From an uncultured Pelagibacteraceae bacterium (GTDB taxonomy: Bacteria; Pseudomonadota; Alphaproteobacteria; Pelagibacterales; Pelagibacteraceae), in assembly GCA_902608385.1 (NCBI GenBank), contig CACLNT010000013.1, positions 1 to 38,533 of the forward strand: a DNA stretch of 38,533 nucleotides. The letters are read 5' to 3'. The stretch's first letter is position 1. The number at the start of each line of letters is the position of its first letter. The notes below the pieces were generated by a model, which did not search any database, was not told where the DNA came from, and saw only the letters and a list, made by a program, of their open reading frames with translations. Shown in pieces: positions 25,186-34,334 of this stretch. A program made the translations under genes and the position numbers.

Positions 25186-26142
25186 TCAGCTGTATTTACT
25201 AAATTTTTTTTTTAAAAAAATTTTTATTTGAATATATCTTAGAGTTTTTGCTAGCAATTTGAATAAAACCAGCAAAAAGTTCTCGTATTTAAGTCTGATT
25301 TTATATTCAGCATAAAGATTTGAAAAAAAACTAACCTTACTTGAATAACCTTTGAGGTCAAATACAGTAATTACTTTATTTTTTTTGGTAGCATACCATT
25401 TGATGTCCTTTTTTTTTATACATTTATAAAAAAAATCATAATCACTATAATTAACCAAGCTTGTATCAAATAAACCGATTTCTTTATACATACTTAACTT
25501 CACAAATGTTGACATTAAACTTGGTATTATGTTTAGTCTAAAAAATATTTTATTAGGATAGAAACCTGAAATTTTTTTCTTCTTTAAAACAGTGCCAAAT
25601 AGAATATCCAAATTTTTTTTTTCTAAAATTTTTTTTACTATAAAATTAATTGAATTTTCTGTAAAATAGTCACCTGAATTTAGGATACAAATATAATTAC
25701 CGCTACTTAATCTCAGTCCCTTGTTGAAAGCATCAAATATCCCTCTATCTTTTTGGCTTATCCAATAATCAATATGATTTTCATATTTTTTTATTACAGA
25801 AATTGTATCATCCGACGATCCACCATCTATTATTATAAATTCTAAATTGCTATAATTTTGTAATATTACACTTTTTATAGTGGTCTCCAATTCTTTAGCA
25901 TGATTTAATACTACAGTTACTATTGTAATTAGAGGCTTATTTTTAAAACTTTTTCTGCATAAATTTTTAACTCTTTTGCCACCTTCTTTAATTATTGGAT
26001 TATTATCAAATGAATTATTTACTCTAAAAAAAGATTTAAATTTTTCATTTTTGAACTTTTTGCGATTGTGCTTGCTAAAATATATTTGTTTAGATTTTAT
26101 TGATCCGGTTTTAATATATTTTAGATATTGAGTATTTTGCAT
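25186..26142 (-). CDS. Family 2 glycosyltransferase with basic N-terminal extension
   Basis: A 318-residue protein. Residues 1-70 are basic and of unknown role. The GT-A domain starts near 72: ITIVTVVLNHAKELETTI, FIIIDGGSSDDT, WISQKDRGIFDAFNKGL and ILNSGDYF. This GT2 subgroup (IDGGSxDxT and SExDxGIYDAxNKG) is common in O-antigen and colanic-acid clusters. The start at 26142 lies just beyond a decayed nucleotide-sugar dehydrogenase on the same strand, suggesting the gene replaced or was inserted into an older cassette. Confidence 0.88.
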   Translation of the reverse strand: MQNTQYLKYIKTGSIKSKQIYFSKHNRKKFKNEKFKSFFRVNNSFDNNPIIKEGGKRVKNLCRKSFKNKPLITIVTVVLNHAKELETTIKSVILQNYSNLEFIIIDGGSSDDTISVIKKYENHIDYWISQKDRGIFDAFNKGLRLSSGNYICILNSGDYFTENSINFIVKKILEKKNLDILFGTVLKKKKISGFYPNKIFFRLNIIPSLMSTFVKLSMYKEIGLFDTSLVNYSDYDFFYKCIKKKDIKWYATKKNKVITVFDLKGYSSKVSFFSNLYAEYKIRLKYENFLLVLFKLLAKTLRYIQIKIFLKKKFSKYS

Positions 26143-26167
26143 ATGTTAATATCAATTTTTTTTTTAA

Positions 26168-26312
26168 TTATTTTATTCCATCTTGGTTAATATCAAACCC
26201 CTTTATAAAATATTTATGCTGCAATCTTAAAAAAACAGGCAAACCTACATATCCTAAGCCAACAGCGCGTGGATACAATTTCTTTATACTTTTTTGTAAT
26301 TTTTGATATTTT
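26168..26312 (-). pseudogene. Remnant of a UDP-sugar dehydrogenase (TviB/WbpA/Ugd type), N-terminal fragment
   Basis: Reading the minus strand from about 26290 gives AVGLGYVGLPVFLRL and FIKGFDINQDGIK, then stop at 26168-26170. This is the N-terminal NAD-binding motif of nucleotide-sugar dehydrogenases (usual form AVIGLGYVGLPLA and GFDINxxRI). Further upstream another frame reads KISKITKKYKEI, which resembles the lysine-rich leader of the same family, so a frameshift separates the two. There is no start codon and nothing of the catalytic or C-terminal domains. The fragment lies between a GT2 gene and the divergent UDP-glucuronate-epimerase-like gene, its usual pathway partner. Confidence 0.75.
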
Positions 26313-26332
26313 AATATATACAGCTCTTATTT

Positions 26333-27292
26333 ATGAAAATACTTATCACAGGAATAGCTGGATTTATAGCATTTAATTTTGCAGAAAAATTACTTAAACA
26401 AAAAAATGTAAAAGTTATTGGTATTGATAATTTTAGTTCTTATTATTCTGTAAAACTTAAAAAAAAAAGAATAATTCATCTAAAAAAAAATAAAAATTTT
26501 AAATTTTTTAAAATAGACCTTATTGAAAAAAATAAACTTGTTAAACTATTCCAAAAAAATAAATTTGACGAAGTTCATAATTTTGCAGCACAAGCAGGTG
26601 TAAGATATTCAATGCAGAATCCTACGGCATATGTGGATACAAATGTTAGTGGATTTAGTAATATTATGAGTTTATCAAAAGATTTTAAAATAAAAAAATT
26701 TTTTTACGCGTCATCTAGTTCAGTTTACGGGGATAACAATAAATTTCCTTTAAAAGAAACTGAAAAAATTTACCCTAAAAATATTTATGGTTTAACAAAA
26801 AAATTTAATGAGGAAATAGCACAAAATTTTTATGATATGCATAATTTTAGATCGATTGGTTTAAGATTTTTTACTGTTTTCGGTGAGTGGGGAAGACCAG
26901 ATATGTTTCTTTTTAAAATTTTAAATGCCTCTTTTTCAAAAAAAATATTTTATTTAAATAATAAAGGTAACCATTATAGAGACTTTACTTATATTGATGA
27001 TGTAATTTCAATACTTTTAAGACTGAGAAAAATAAAAATAGTAAATCATGAAATATATAACATTTGTTCAAATAATCCAGTTGGCTTAAAAAAGGTGATA
27101 AAATTTATCTCAAATTATATTCCCAAAACTAAGATTGTATTAAGAAAAAAACAACTTGCAGATATTTTTAAAACTCATGGGTGTAATAAAAAAGTAACTA
27201 GAAAATTAAAAAATTTAAAGTTTACCAAACTTGAAAAATCCTTGTTGAATACAGTAAGATGGTTCGAAAGAAATAAAAAATTATTTAATTAA
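26333..27292 (+). CDS. UDP-glucuronate 4-epimerase-like SDR
   Basis: A 319-residue extended SDR. Motifs: ILITGIAGFIAFNFAEKLL, VIGIDNFSSYY, FAAQAGVRYSMQNP (typical of UDP-glucuronate epimerases), SSSSVYG, YGLTK (catalytic Tyr and Lys), FFTVFGEWGRPDM, and RDFTYIDDV. It would invert C4 of a UDP-uronic acid or a related UDP-GlcNAc-uronate. The third glycine of the GxxGxxG nucleotide loop is Ala, a mild change. It is divergent from a dead nucleotide-sugar dehydrogenase fragment, so its usual substrate supplier has been lost locally. Followed by a hairpin terminator. Confidence 0.85.
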   Translation: MKILITGIAGFIAFNFAEKLLKQKNVKVIGIDNFSSYYSVKLKKKRIIHLKKNKNFKFFKIDLIEKNKLVKLFQKNKFDEVHNFAAQAGVRYSMQNPTAYVDTNVSGFSNIMSLSKDFKIKKFFYASSSSVYGDNNKFPLKETEKIYPKNIYGLTKKFNEEIAQNFYDMHNFRSIGLRFFTVFGEWGRPDMFLFKILNASFSKKIFYLNNKGNHYRDFTYIDDVISILLRLRKIKIVNHEIYNICSNNPVGLKKVIKFISNYIPKTKIVLRKKQLADIFKTHGCNKKVTRKLKNLKFTKLEKSLLNTVRWFERNKKLFN

Positions 27293-27305
27293 ATTTTTAT
27301 CAAAT

Positions 27306-27322
27306 AAAGCTTCATGCTTTTT
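27306..27322. terminator. Hairpin terminator between convergent genes
   Basis: AAAGC, loop TTCAT, GCTTT, followed by two more T. A short perfect stem with A and T tracts on both sides can stop transcription from the epimerase gene and perhaps also from the opposite side. Short stem, so moderate confidence. Confidence 0.45.
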
Positions 27323-27373
27323 AACTTTTTCCTGCTGCAAAATTTGGTAGAAAAAAAATTAAATTTTTTTTGT

Positions 27374-28522
27374 TCATTTGTTTAACAAATATTTTTCTAG
27401 ATTTTTATAATGTGAAAATATTGTAAACGCTTTAATTTTTTTTTTAGCTTTAATTATTTTTTCCTTTTTTTCATTTTCACTTATATTCAAAGCTTTTTCT
27501 AAATTTTGCAAAAGTGATTTTGGTGAATTATTTTCAAATAAAAAACCTGCAGAATTATTATCTAAAAATTCTTTTGGACCATTTGGACAATCACTGGAAA
27601 CAATTAAAGTATTGCAGTAAGCAGCCTCAATCAATACAAACCCAGGGTCTTCCCACAAGGATGTTAAAAGAAAAATATTACTTTGATTTAAATACTTGAA
27701 AATATTATTTGAATATCCATGCATAATTATTCTATTTTCAATATCTTCTTTAATTATTAATTTTTTAAGTAGTATTTCTAACTCTCCCTTGCCAAATATG
27801 TTTACATATAAATTTGGATATAATTGTAATATTTTTTTGAAATTATTAATTAATAGCTGATAATTTTTTTGTTTAGTAAGTCTTCCAATCATAATCAAAT
27901 GATTTTTCTTAAAATTACTAGCATTATCTATTTTCTCGTTTTTTTTTTTTATTAAATCTTTTTGAAAAATAACAGGATCTTGCAAAAGTAGAATTTCTGT
28001 ATTAAAAATTTTCTCTTTTATCAAAGTTTGTCTTGTTTCTTCAGTTGGGCAAAAAACTAAGAATACTTGATCGGCACATATTTTCCAAAAAAATTTTCTA
28101 AATAAATTTAGCTTTGGTTTTCCTGATATTCTTAAACATAACTTTGTTTTAAAATTAAATAATTTAAATAAAATAAGAGGAAGCGATACGATTAAATGAA
28201 TAATTAAAAAATCGGGTTTGTCATCTGAAATTAGTTTCTTTAAAGGAAAGAATGATCTAAAAAAAATTATTAAATAAGATAATCTGCTATGAATAAAATT
28301 ATAGCGTGGTAATTTTTTGTAAAATTTATTTTTAAAATTTATAAATCGAACATATTTTTTTTGATAATTTAATTGAGTTTCATCCCACTCTCCTATTGCA
28401 TTTATGATATAAGTTTCGAAAAAATTAGAATATCTATTTATTGAATATGCAGAATTAGATATTGCTTTTACTGTTGCAACTTTATCTATAAATGGACCCC
28501 AATAGTATATTTTTTTTTTCAT
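27374..28522 (-). CDS. Family 4 glycosyltransferase (GT-B)
   Basis: A 382-residue GT-B protein. It begins KKKIYYWGPFIDKVATVKAI. The second domain has LIMIGRLTKQKNYQLLI, VNIFGKGE, and the donor site TSLWEDPGFVLIEAA with DCPNGPKEFL. It is a relative of the gene at 23981. The upstream GT gene overlaps it by four bases, so both are made together. The role in glycan elongation is inferred from family and context. Confidence 0.9.
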   Translation of the reverse strand: MKKKIYYWGPFIDKVATVKAISNSAYSINRYSNFFETYIINAIGEWDETQLNYQKKYVRFINFKNKFYKKLPRYNFIHSRLSYLIIFFRSFFPLKKLISDDKPDFLIIHLIVSLPLILFKLFNFKTKLCLRISGKPKLNLFRKFFWKICADQVFLVFCPTEETRQTLIKEKIFNTEILLLQDPVIFQKDLIKKKNEKIDNASNFKKNHLIMIGRLTKQKNYQLLINNFKKILQLYPNLYVNIFGKGELEILLKKLIIKEDIENRIIMHGYSNNIFKYLNQSNIFLLTSLWEDPGFVLIEAAYCNTLIVSSDCPNGPKEFLDNNSAGFLFENNSPKSLLQNLEKALNISENEKKEKIIKAKKKIKAFTIFSHYKNLEKYLLNK

Positions 28523-29622
28523 AGAAATTTTGCAAACTTAATTACACATTGTGCTCTCTTATTCCAATTGTAAAATTTAGCGGTTTCCCTTGCTTCACTT
28601 CTAATATGATTTAATTTACTATAATTTTTAAACACATATTGAATTGTTTTAACCCAGTCATCAATTTTGTCAGGGTTTACCAAAAAACAATTTTTTTTGT
28701 TTTTTAGAATATGACTATATCCACTCATTTTGGATGCAATTAAAATTTTGCCTGATGCTAAATAATCAAATAATTTTAAAGGAGAAATATATTTCTCATT
28801 TGAAATTTTATCAGCATTAATAAAAGTTTTTTTTGAGTAAGGCATTAAACAAACTTTATGTTTAGATAAAAGATTTGGAATTTTTCTATAAAATGTGTAA
28901 CCACAAAAAATAGCATTTCTAGTAAACTTTTTTTTTTGATCATTAGGAATGATTTTATCATTCCCGTACAAATAAAACTTTGTTTTTACCATTCTTTTTG
29001 ATATTTTTTTAATAATCTCGATACTCTTACCTTTAAAAAAACTTCCTATATATATACAAGAATTTGTTTCTAAATTTGATTTTTTTTGAATTTTAAAATT
29101 TTCAATATCAGATGCATCATCTAAAACTATAAAATCTTTTTTTTGGAATTTAAATACTTTATTTAAATTTTTTGATATTAAGATAAATTTTTGATTTTTT
29201 GATTTAAAGAAAAAAAATTTTATTTTAAATAATAATTTGGTTATACCATAATTTTCTATGTGAATTTCTAAAATATTCTTTATCCCGGATAAAGACAAAA
29301 ACAAACTAATTAATACACTTCTAGTAATAAACAGTGATTTTTTTTTATTTTTAAATAAAAAAAATAATTTATAAAAAAAAATTAATCTTACTAATAGGTT
29401 GTGTTTTTTTGATGAATTAAATAGACCTGTTATATCGAATTTATTTTTTAGTAAATAATTCTTTTTAAAATAATTAAACTTCTTATTGCAAAAAAAAACA
29501 AACAATTTCGTTTTATAATTTGATGCAAATGCTGAGCACATTTTTAATGTTTGAAGTGATTGCGCAGAGATATTTGGTAAGTTTAACTCAGATATATATA
29601 TAATTTCCTTAAAATGTTTCAT
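28519..29622 (-). CDS. GT-B glycosyltransferase (divergent family 4)
   Basis: A 367-residue protein with a GT-B layout: IIYISELNLPNISAQSLQTLK at the N-terminus, a central hydrophobic stretch, then SCIYIGSFFKGKSIEII, KFYLYGNDK and the late KYISPLKLFDYLASGKILIAS, the GT4-like donor region where P-K-x-x-E/D-Y-L-A-x-G-K is typical. It lacks the usual EGLP motif but keeps SPLKLFDYLASGK. First gene of a two-gene leftward set with the gene at 27374. Confidence 0.82.
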   Translation of the reverse strand: MKHFKEIIYISELNLPNISAQSLQTLKMCSAFASNYKTKLFVFFCNKKFNYFKKNYLLKNKFDITGLFNSSKKHNLLVRLIFFYKLFFLFKNKKKSLFITRSVLISLFLSLSGIKNILEIHIENYGITKLLFKIKFFFFKSKNQKFILISKNLNKVFKFQKKDFIVLDDASDIENFKIQKKSNLETNSCIYIGSFFKGKSIEIIKKISKRMVKTKFYLYGNDKIIPNDQKKKFTRNAIFCGYTFYRKIPNLLSKHKVCLMPYSKKTFINADKISNEKYISPLKLFDYLASGKILIASKMSGYSHILKNKKNCFLVNPDKIDDWVKTIQYVFKNYSKLNHIRSEARETAKFYNWNKRAQCVIKFAKFL

Positions 29623-29723
29623 TGCGAAAAATTTTCTACTTATAATTTTGATTTGCAGGTTGAAATTATATCGGAGATTTGGAGAAAAAAAGGCAAGATT
29701 TCTTTTTTCATTAAATATTTAAG

Positions 29724-30653
29724 TTATTTTTTTTTTATTAAAATTAGTTTTAAAAATCTAATTAAATATTGTTTAAATAGATAAATATTGCTTGTAAGTA
29801 TTGTTAAATTTTTTTTGTGTGTGTCTATATTATAATCTCTTTCAGATAGTATTAGACAATCTTTTGAAAACCTTGTTCTTTCACAATTTTCATAATTGTA
29901 AGTTTTGAGATTTTCAATAAGAAATTTTAATCTGTGTAACTTTCTGGTAGAACCAACAAATAACAAATTATCATCAAAATTATTTACAGAATAATGAATG
30001 CACTTTTTAATCCAGTTTTTCTCTTGTTCTTTATCGTTGTTATTGTTTAAAAAATTTTCTCTTAAATTTTTTTTATATCTACCTCCAAAAAATTGCATTT
30101 GGAGGAATGTTTTTTTATTTTTTAATATACAATTAAAATTATCAATATCTAATTGTGCTTCATTTGGATAAGCATAAAATGCAAAACCATCAAAAAAATT
30201 CAGCAATTTTGTTTCTTCAAGCTTATGTTGTCCAGGTCTAATTTGTAAAAATAATTTTTTTACAAATTTTTTATTTTTTAAATCTTCTAAATATTTAATT
30301 ATTTTTTCTAATTCGATATAGTCAATTTTTTTTTGAGAATTGAAAGGAACTTCATCCCAAAATTGAATGCCGTAAAAATCTTCTATATCAAATGCTGCAA
30401 CACTTTTGTCAAGCTCATATCTAAATTGATCAAAATTATAACCTGCGATTTTAATTATTAAATCAATCTCTTTTCTTTCTCTATTTGAGGTTAATTTTTT
30501 TAGAAATAATGCAGACCCAGGATAATAAATTGACGAATGAATCTTAATTTTGTTTTTAATTACCTCATGAAAACATTTTCTGTGATTGTTATTAAATAAA
30601 TTAAAGAAACTGCCCATTCCATAAACAAACTTATTTAATATATTTTTTTCCAA
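29724..30653 (-). CDS. Divergent aldo/keto-reductase-like protein
   Basis: A 309-residue protein I cannot name firmly. The order YGMGSFFNLF, IKIHSSIYYPGSALFLKKL, ERKEIDLIIKIAGYNFDQF, LDKSVAAFDIEDFYGIQFWDEVPFN, LEDLKNKKFVKKLFLQIR and FAFYAYPNEAQLD follows the aldo/keto reductase barrel (Asp, Tyr, Lys and His strands). The Lys (IIKIAG) and Tyr (SIYYPG) are present. The usual Asp position reads Ser and the His position reads Phe (IQFW), so redox activity is doubtful. Such relatives occur in surface-sugar clusters. Divergent from the sugar dehydrogenase-like gene. Low confidence in function. Confidence 0.5.
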   Translation of the reverse strand: MEKNILNKFVYGMGSFFNLFNNNHRKCFHEVIKNKIKIHSSIYYPGSALFLKKLTSNRERKEIDLIIKIAGYNFDQFRYELDKSVAAFDIEDFYGIQFWDEVPFNSQKKIDYIELEKIIKYLEDLKNKKFVKKLFLQIRPGQHKLEETKLLNFFDGFAFYAYPNEAQLDIDNFNCILKNKKTFLQMQFFGGRYKKNLRENFLNNNNDKEQEKNWIKKCIHYSVNNFDDNLLFVGSTRKLHRLKFLIENLKTYNYENCERTRFSKDCLILSERDYNIDTHKKNLTILTSNIYLFKQYLIRFLKLILIKKK

Positions 30654-30699
30654 GTATCTATTTTTTTGAATTTTTTATATAATATAATTAATATATATA

Positions 30700-32181
30700 A
30701 TGAAGTTAACAAAAAAAAAAATTTTTTTATTAATCTTTGCTTTTTCAATTTTAATTTATTTTTTTGCTTCAAAGGTTATTTTAACTGATAATAAGAAAGG
30801 CATATGGTTTGATAAAATTCATCAAAATATGCCTGAGAGTGTTAAAAAGTTTCTTAAAAAAACAGTTTTTATAATTCCAGACTTAAAACGAAAGCTTAAA
30901 AATGAAAAAAAGAAGGTTGCAGAACTAAAAGCTTTAAATCAAAAATATAAAGAAATTTATTTAGAAAATTTCTACGAAAATATTGATTCTATCAATTTTA
31001 ATTTGATGTCAGAGAATTCTATTCAAACTAATAGCAATAAATTTAATTTGAAAAAATTCCAAAATGATTCATTGATGGTTGGAAAAAATAAAGAAGCTCA
31101 AACATCTGCATATATAGAGTTTTATGATGGAAACTTGTTTTTAATCGATGGGAATGGATTATTTTCTTATATTGAGAATTTTAATGAAATAAATGATAGT
31201 TTTAAATCTAAAGTAATCAAAACTAATTTTAAAGATTTTTTAAATAATAAAGAATTTTTTAGTAGTTATAAATATGGTGTTAAAGATATTTATATTGATG
31301 ACAACAAGATATTTTTATCTTTTACAAATAAACAAAAACAAGATTGTTATAATACAGCAGTTTTATTTGGTGAACTAAATTACAACTATATTAATTTTGA
31401 AAAGTTTTTTTATCCAAATGAATGTATTGCTAGAAATAGTGAAATTTGCTTATTTGATTTTAATGCACATGCATCTGGAGGTAGGATAGTAGGTTTTAAA
31501 GATAATAAAATACTTTTAAGTGTTGGGTCTTACCTGTGTAAAGAAATGGTGCAAAAAAATAAAAGTATTTTTGGAAAAATAATTTCAATTGATATCGAAA
31601 ACAAAAAATATTCTATTATTTCAAAAGGTCATCGAAATCCACAAGGATTATATTATGATTTTGAGGATAATATTATAATCTCAACTGAACACGGCCCATA
31701 TGGTGGGGATGAAATTAACATAATTAGTGAACCGGGGAATAAAATTAAAAACTATGGATGGCCTATATCTTCTTATGGAGAACATTATTCAACAACAATT
31801 GAAAGACATAAAGCAAAAGGTACTTTGGATAAGCTTTTAGAAATTTCACCTTTGCATAAATCACACAAGAAATATGGTTTTGAGGAACCTATAAAATATT
31901 TTTCTCCATCAATTGGTATAAGTGAAGTAATTAAAGTTAAAGATTTTGAGGAGTCGGTTCCAACAAATGATTATTTCGCAACCTCAATGGGACGAGACCT
32001 ATTCGAAGGCGATTTATCTATCCATCATATAAAAATGGACAAAAAAAATTCAAAAATCTTGAATCATGAAATTATTCCCATAGGTGAAAGAATTCGTGAT
32101 ATAAAATTTATAAAGGAAACTAAATCGATAATTCTTTTTCTAGAAACATCTGGGTCAATTGGTGTGTTAAAATTTAATTAA
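30700..32181 (+). CDS. Membrane-anchored PQQ-type sugar dehydrogenase-like protein
   Basis: A 493-residue protein. Residues 5-25 form an uncleaved-looking hydrophobic anchor (IFLLIFAFSILIYFFASKVI), followed by a charged helical stalk (about 45-95). The rest is a beta-propeller of the soluble glucose/aldose dehydrogenase family. Cofactor-site motifs are NAHASGGRIV (His257), GHRNPQGL (Arg312, Asn313), EHGPYGGDEIN, NYGWPISSYG and GERIRDI (Arg464, Arg466). Homologues oxidise aldoses with PQQ in the periplasm. The PQQ and Ca contacts look largely kept, so an enzyme or sugar-binding role is possible. No PQQ synthesis gene is in view. Its end overlaps the convergent GMC oxidoreductase by eight bases. 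Confidence 0.85.
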   Translation: MKLTKKKIFLLIFAFSILIYFFASKVILTDNKKGIWFDKIHQNMPESVKKFLKKTVFIIPDLKRKLKNEKKKVAELKALNQKYKEIYLENFYENIDSINFNLMSENSIQTNSNKFNLKKFQNDSLMVGKNKEAQTSAYIEFYDGNLFLIDGNGLFSYIENFNEINDSFKSKVIKTNFKDFLNNKEFFSSYKYGVKDIYIDDNKIFLSFTNKQKQDCYNTAVLFGELNYNYINFEKFFYPNECIARNSEICLFDFNAHASGGRIVGFKDNKILLSVGSYLCKEMVQKNKSIFGKIISIDIENKKYSIISKGHRNPQGLYYDFEDNIIISTEHGPYGGDEINIISEPGNKIKNYGWPISSYGEHYSTTIERHKAKGTLDKLLEISPLHKSHKKYGFEEPIKYFSPSIGISEVIKVKDFEESVPTNDYFATSMGRDLFEGDLSIHHIKMDKKNSKILNHEIIPIGERIRDIKFIKETKSIILFLETSGSIGVLKFN

Positions 32182-33610
32182 ATTTTTTTGTCAGATGGTG
32201 AAATAATCTTGTACCCAAAGTCATTATAGTCCAAGTAGGGTTCGTAAATCCGTTTGAGGGAAAAACATCAGAACCACAAACATATAAATTTTTAAATTGT
32301 TTGATTTTAAGATTTTTATCTAAAATGAATTTTTTACTAATACCAAATGAATTTGCACAACTTGGGTGTATTCCAACATAAACTTTTTTCTCAAAATTTT
32401 TAATATTAATTTTTTTGTTTTTTAGAGGTTTAGTACTATTAATAAATTTATGAATTATTTTATTATAAATACTAAGTTCACGTTTATCTATTGACCAATT
32501 TATATCTATTTTATTTAAGCCAAATTTATCCTTTTTTTTATTTATCTTTAGATTATTTGAATAATTTTTTTGTTGAGAAAAAAAAAATTCGAATGAATAT
32601 TTTCCTGGCTTTCCTATTTTATCTATTATTTTGTAATAAACTTTAAATAAAAGATTAACCACAAAAATTATAAATTTAATAATATTTTTTGCAAATCTAT
32701 AGGGTGACCCTAATAAATTAAAAAAATTGGTTTTTAAATATAATCTACCCAAAATTAGGGTAGGATCTAAATTAGTTGTCAATTGTATCCCTGCAAAGTG
32801 GTTTTTGATATTCATATACATATTCCATTCTTTATTTTTATTCTTTTTACTTTTCTGATCAGAAAAAATAAAGACTTTAGAATATTTTTTAAAATTTTTT
32901 GCTGTACTAGTATTAAGTTTTAAAATCTGTATATGAGGATGATCACAAAAAAACTGACCAGATTGTTTACCAAGATCTTTTATTAAATTTTTAATCAGAA
33001 AAGAATTTCCTAATCCTCCTGCACAAAATACTAAGGCTTTAGAGATATTTAACTTAATAATTTTTCTTTCTTGAGAATTAAAAATTTCCACTCCTGAAAT
33101 TTTTTTATTTTTTTTATGAAAAAGTTTAATTGGACTAGAATTTTTGAAAGTTTTAACATTATATTTGCTTCTTAAATCAAAATGATCATATAAATTAGAA
33201 AAATTAGCTCGTATAGATTGGGAAAATTTGAATAAAGTATTCTTTTTTTTATTTGGATAAATCAAATCACTATGCTTTATGCCCAATTTATTGGCTAATA
33301 ATTTTGAATATTTTAATATTTCTGAATATTTTAAAGGCCATTTTCCTTTGGTTATTTCATCTTTAGAAATTAAGTAGATTTTTTTATGCCACAGAGCTGA
33401 GTTGCCTCCCAACTGATCGCTAAAAGATGGTGAATAATACTTGGGGCATTTATCTACATATGGATTAAATATAAAGCTTTTTCTACCCTTATTTTTATCT
33501 GAAGCTCTATCAACTAAAGCTATTTTGAATTTTTTTTCACATAAAAATTTAGATATCGTAGACCCTGCTGGTCCAGTTCCTATAATTACAAAATCAAAAT
33601 TATTTTCCAC
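32174..33610 (-). CDS. GMC-type FAD-dependent oxidoreductase
   Basis: A 478-residue protein. The N-terminal FAD motif is FDFVIIGTGPAGSTISKFL, with an acidic VDRASD after the second strand. SPSFSDQLGGNSALWHKK follows, like the GGSSxxN region of GMC enzymes. The C-terminus holds HPSCANSFGISKKFILDKN and SNGFTNPTWTIMTLGTRL, the GMC C-terminal fold with the His and Asn-Pro catalytic area. It likely oxidises an alcohol or sugar hydroxyl using FAD; substrate unknown. It overlaps the sugar dehydrogenase-like gene, so the two are probably functionally related. Confidence 0.88.
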   Translation of the reverse strand: MENNFDFVIIGTGPAGSTISKFLCEKKFKIALVDRASDKNKGRKSFIFNPYVDKCPKYYSPSFSDQLGGNSALWHKKIYLISKDEITKGKWPLKYSEILKYSKLLANKLGIKHSDLIYPNKKKNTLFKFSQSIRANFSNLYDHFDLRSKYNVKTFKNSSPIKLFHKKNKKISGVEIFNSQERKIIKLNISKALVFCAGGLGNSFLIKNLIKDLGKQSGQFFCDHPHIQILKLNTSTAKNFKKYSKVFIFSDQKSKKNKNKEWNMYMNIKNHFAGIQLTTNLDPTLILGRLYLKTNFFNLLGSPYRFAKNIIKFIIFVVNLLFKVYYKIIDKIGKPGKYSFEFFFSQQKNYSNNLKINKKKDKFGLNKIDINWSIDKRELSIYNKIIHKFINSTKPLKNKKINIKNFEKKVYVGIHPSCANSFGISKKFILDKNLKIKQFKNLYVCGSDVFPSNGFTNPTWTIMTLGTRLFHHLTKKFN

Positions 33611-33674
33611 AATTTATATTTCAAGAATAATTTTTTGAAGATAAAAAAAAATTGTATATTTCTGTCATAACGAC

Positions 33675-34328
33675 TTATTTCATTATTTTTAATATAAACT
33701 TTCTTAAAAAATTTTTAATTGATATTTGTCTATAATTAATTTTTTTAGGTTTTTTTAATAAGTTATTATTAAGTTTCTGAATTTTGGCAATTCCAGTCCC
33801 AACAAAAGAAAATTCTAAATCAATGTTTTCATGATTTTCATTAAAAATTTCTAATATTCTATCAAAAGTTTCTTGGTTATTTATTTCTTGAGAAAAATTA
33901 TTTTTTTCTCTTGATTTAAGATATGGCAAGGAAGATGTATCATCTATAAAAAAAAATCCTGATTTTTTAAGATACTTAAAATAATAAAATAAAATTTTTT
34001 CTACATGATCTGCTTTGTGAATTGTATCTAAATAAATAACATCAAGTTTTTTATCTTTAATAAATTTCTCTATCTCTAAAAAATTATCATCTCTAGTATT
34101 AATAAAAGTCCATTTATTTGAATCAAATTTTTTTGAGTCAGCATTTATATCTATTGAAATTAGTTCTCCTTGATTTTTTTCACAAACATTTAAAAAAAGA
34201 TTTGTAGATAATCCTCTCTCACTTACACCGAACTCTAATATTTTTATCTCTTTTTTATTATCAATATGTTTATAAATAAAATCTAAAAATTTTCTTTTAT
34301 GTCTATAAGATTCAATATTTTCAGTCAT
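33675..34328 (-). CDS. Class I SAM-dependent methyltransferase
   Basis: A 217-residue protein with the SAM fold: EIKILEFGVSERGLST (motif I), LISIDINAD (acidic end of strand 2), DVIYLDTIHKADHV (motif IV area) and KSGFFFIDDTSSLPY. It is like the Methyltransf_24 and cephalosporin-hydroxylase-like groups. O-methylation of the glycan is plausible. Six bases after the ABC transporter gene on the same strand. Confidence 0.8.
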   Translation of the reverse strand: MTENIESYRHKRKFLDFIYKHIDNKKEIKILEFGVSERGLSTNLFLNVCEKNQGELISIDINADSKKFDSNKWTFINTRDDNFLEIEKFIKDKKLDVIYLDTIHKADHVEKILFYYFKYLKKSGFFFIDDTSSLPYLKSREKNNFSQEINNQETFDRILEIFNENHENIDLEFSFVGTGIAKIQKLNNNLLKKPKKINYRQISIKNFLRKFILKIMK

Positions 34329-34334
34329 AAGCTA

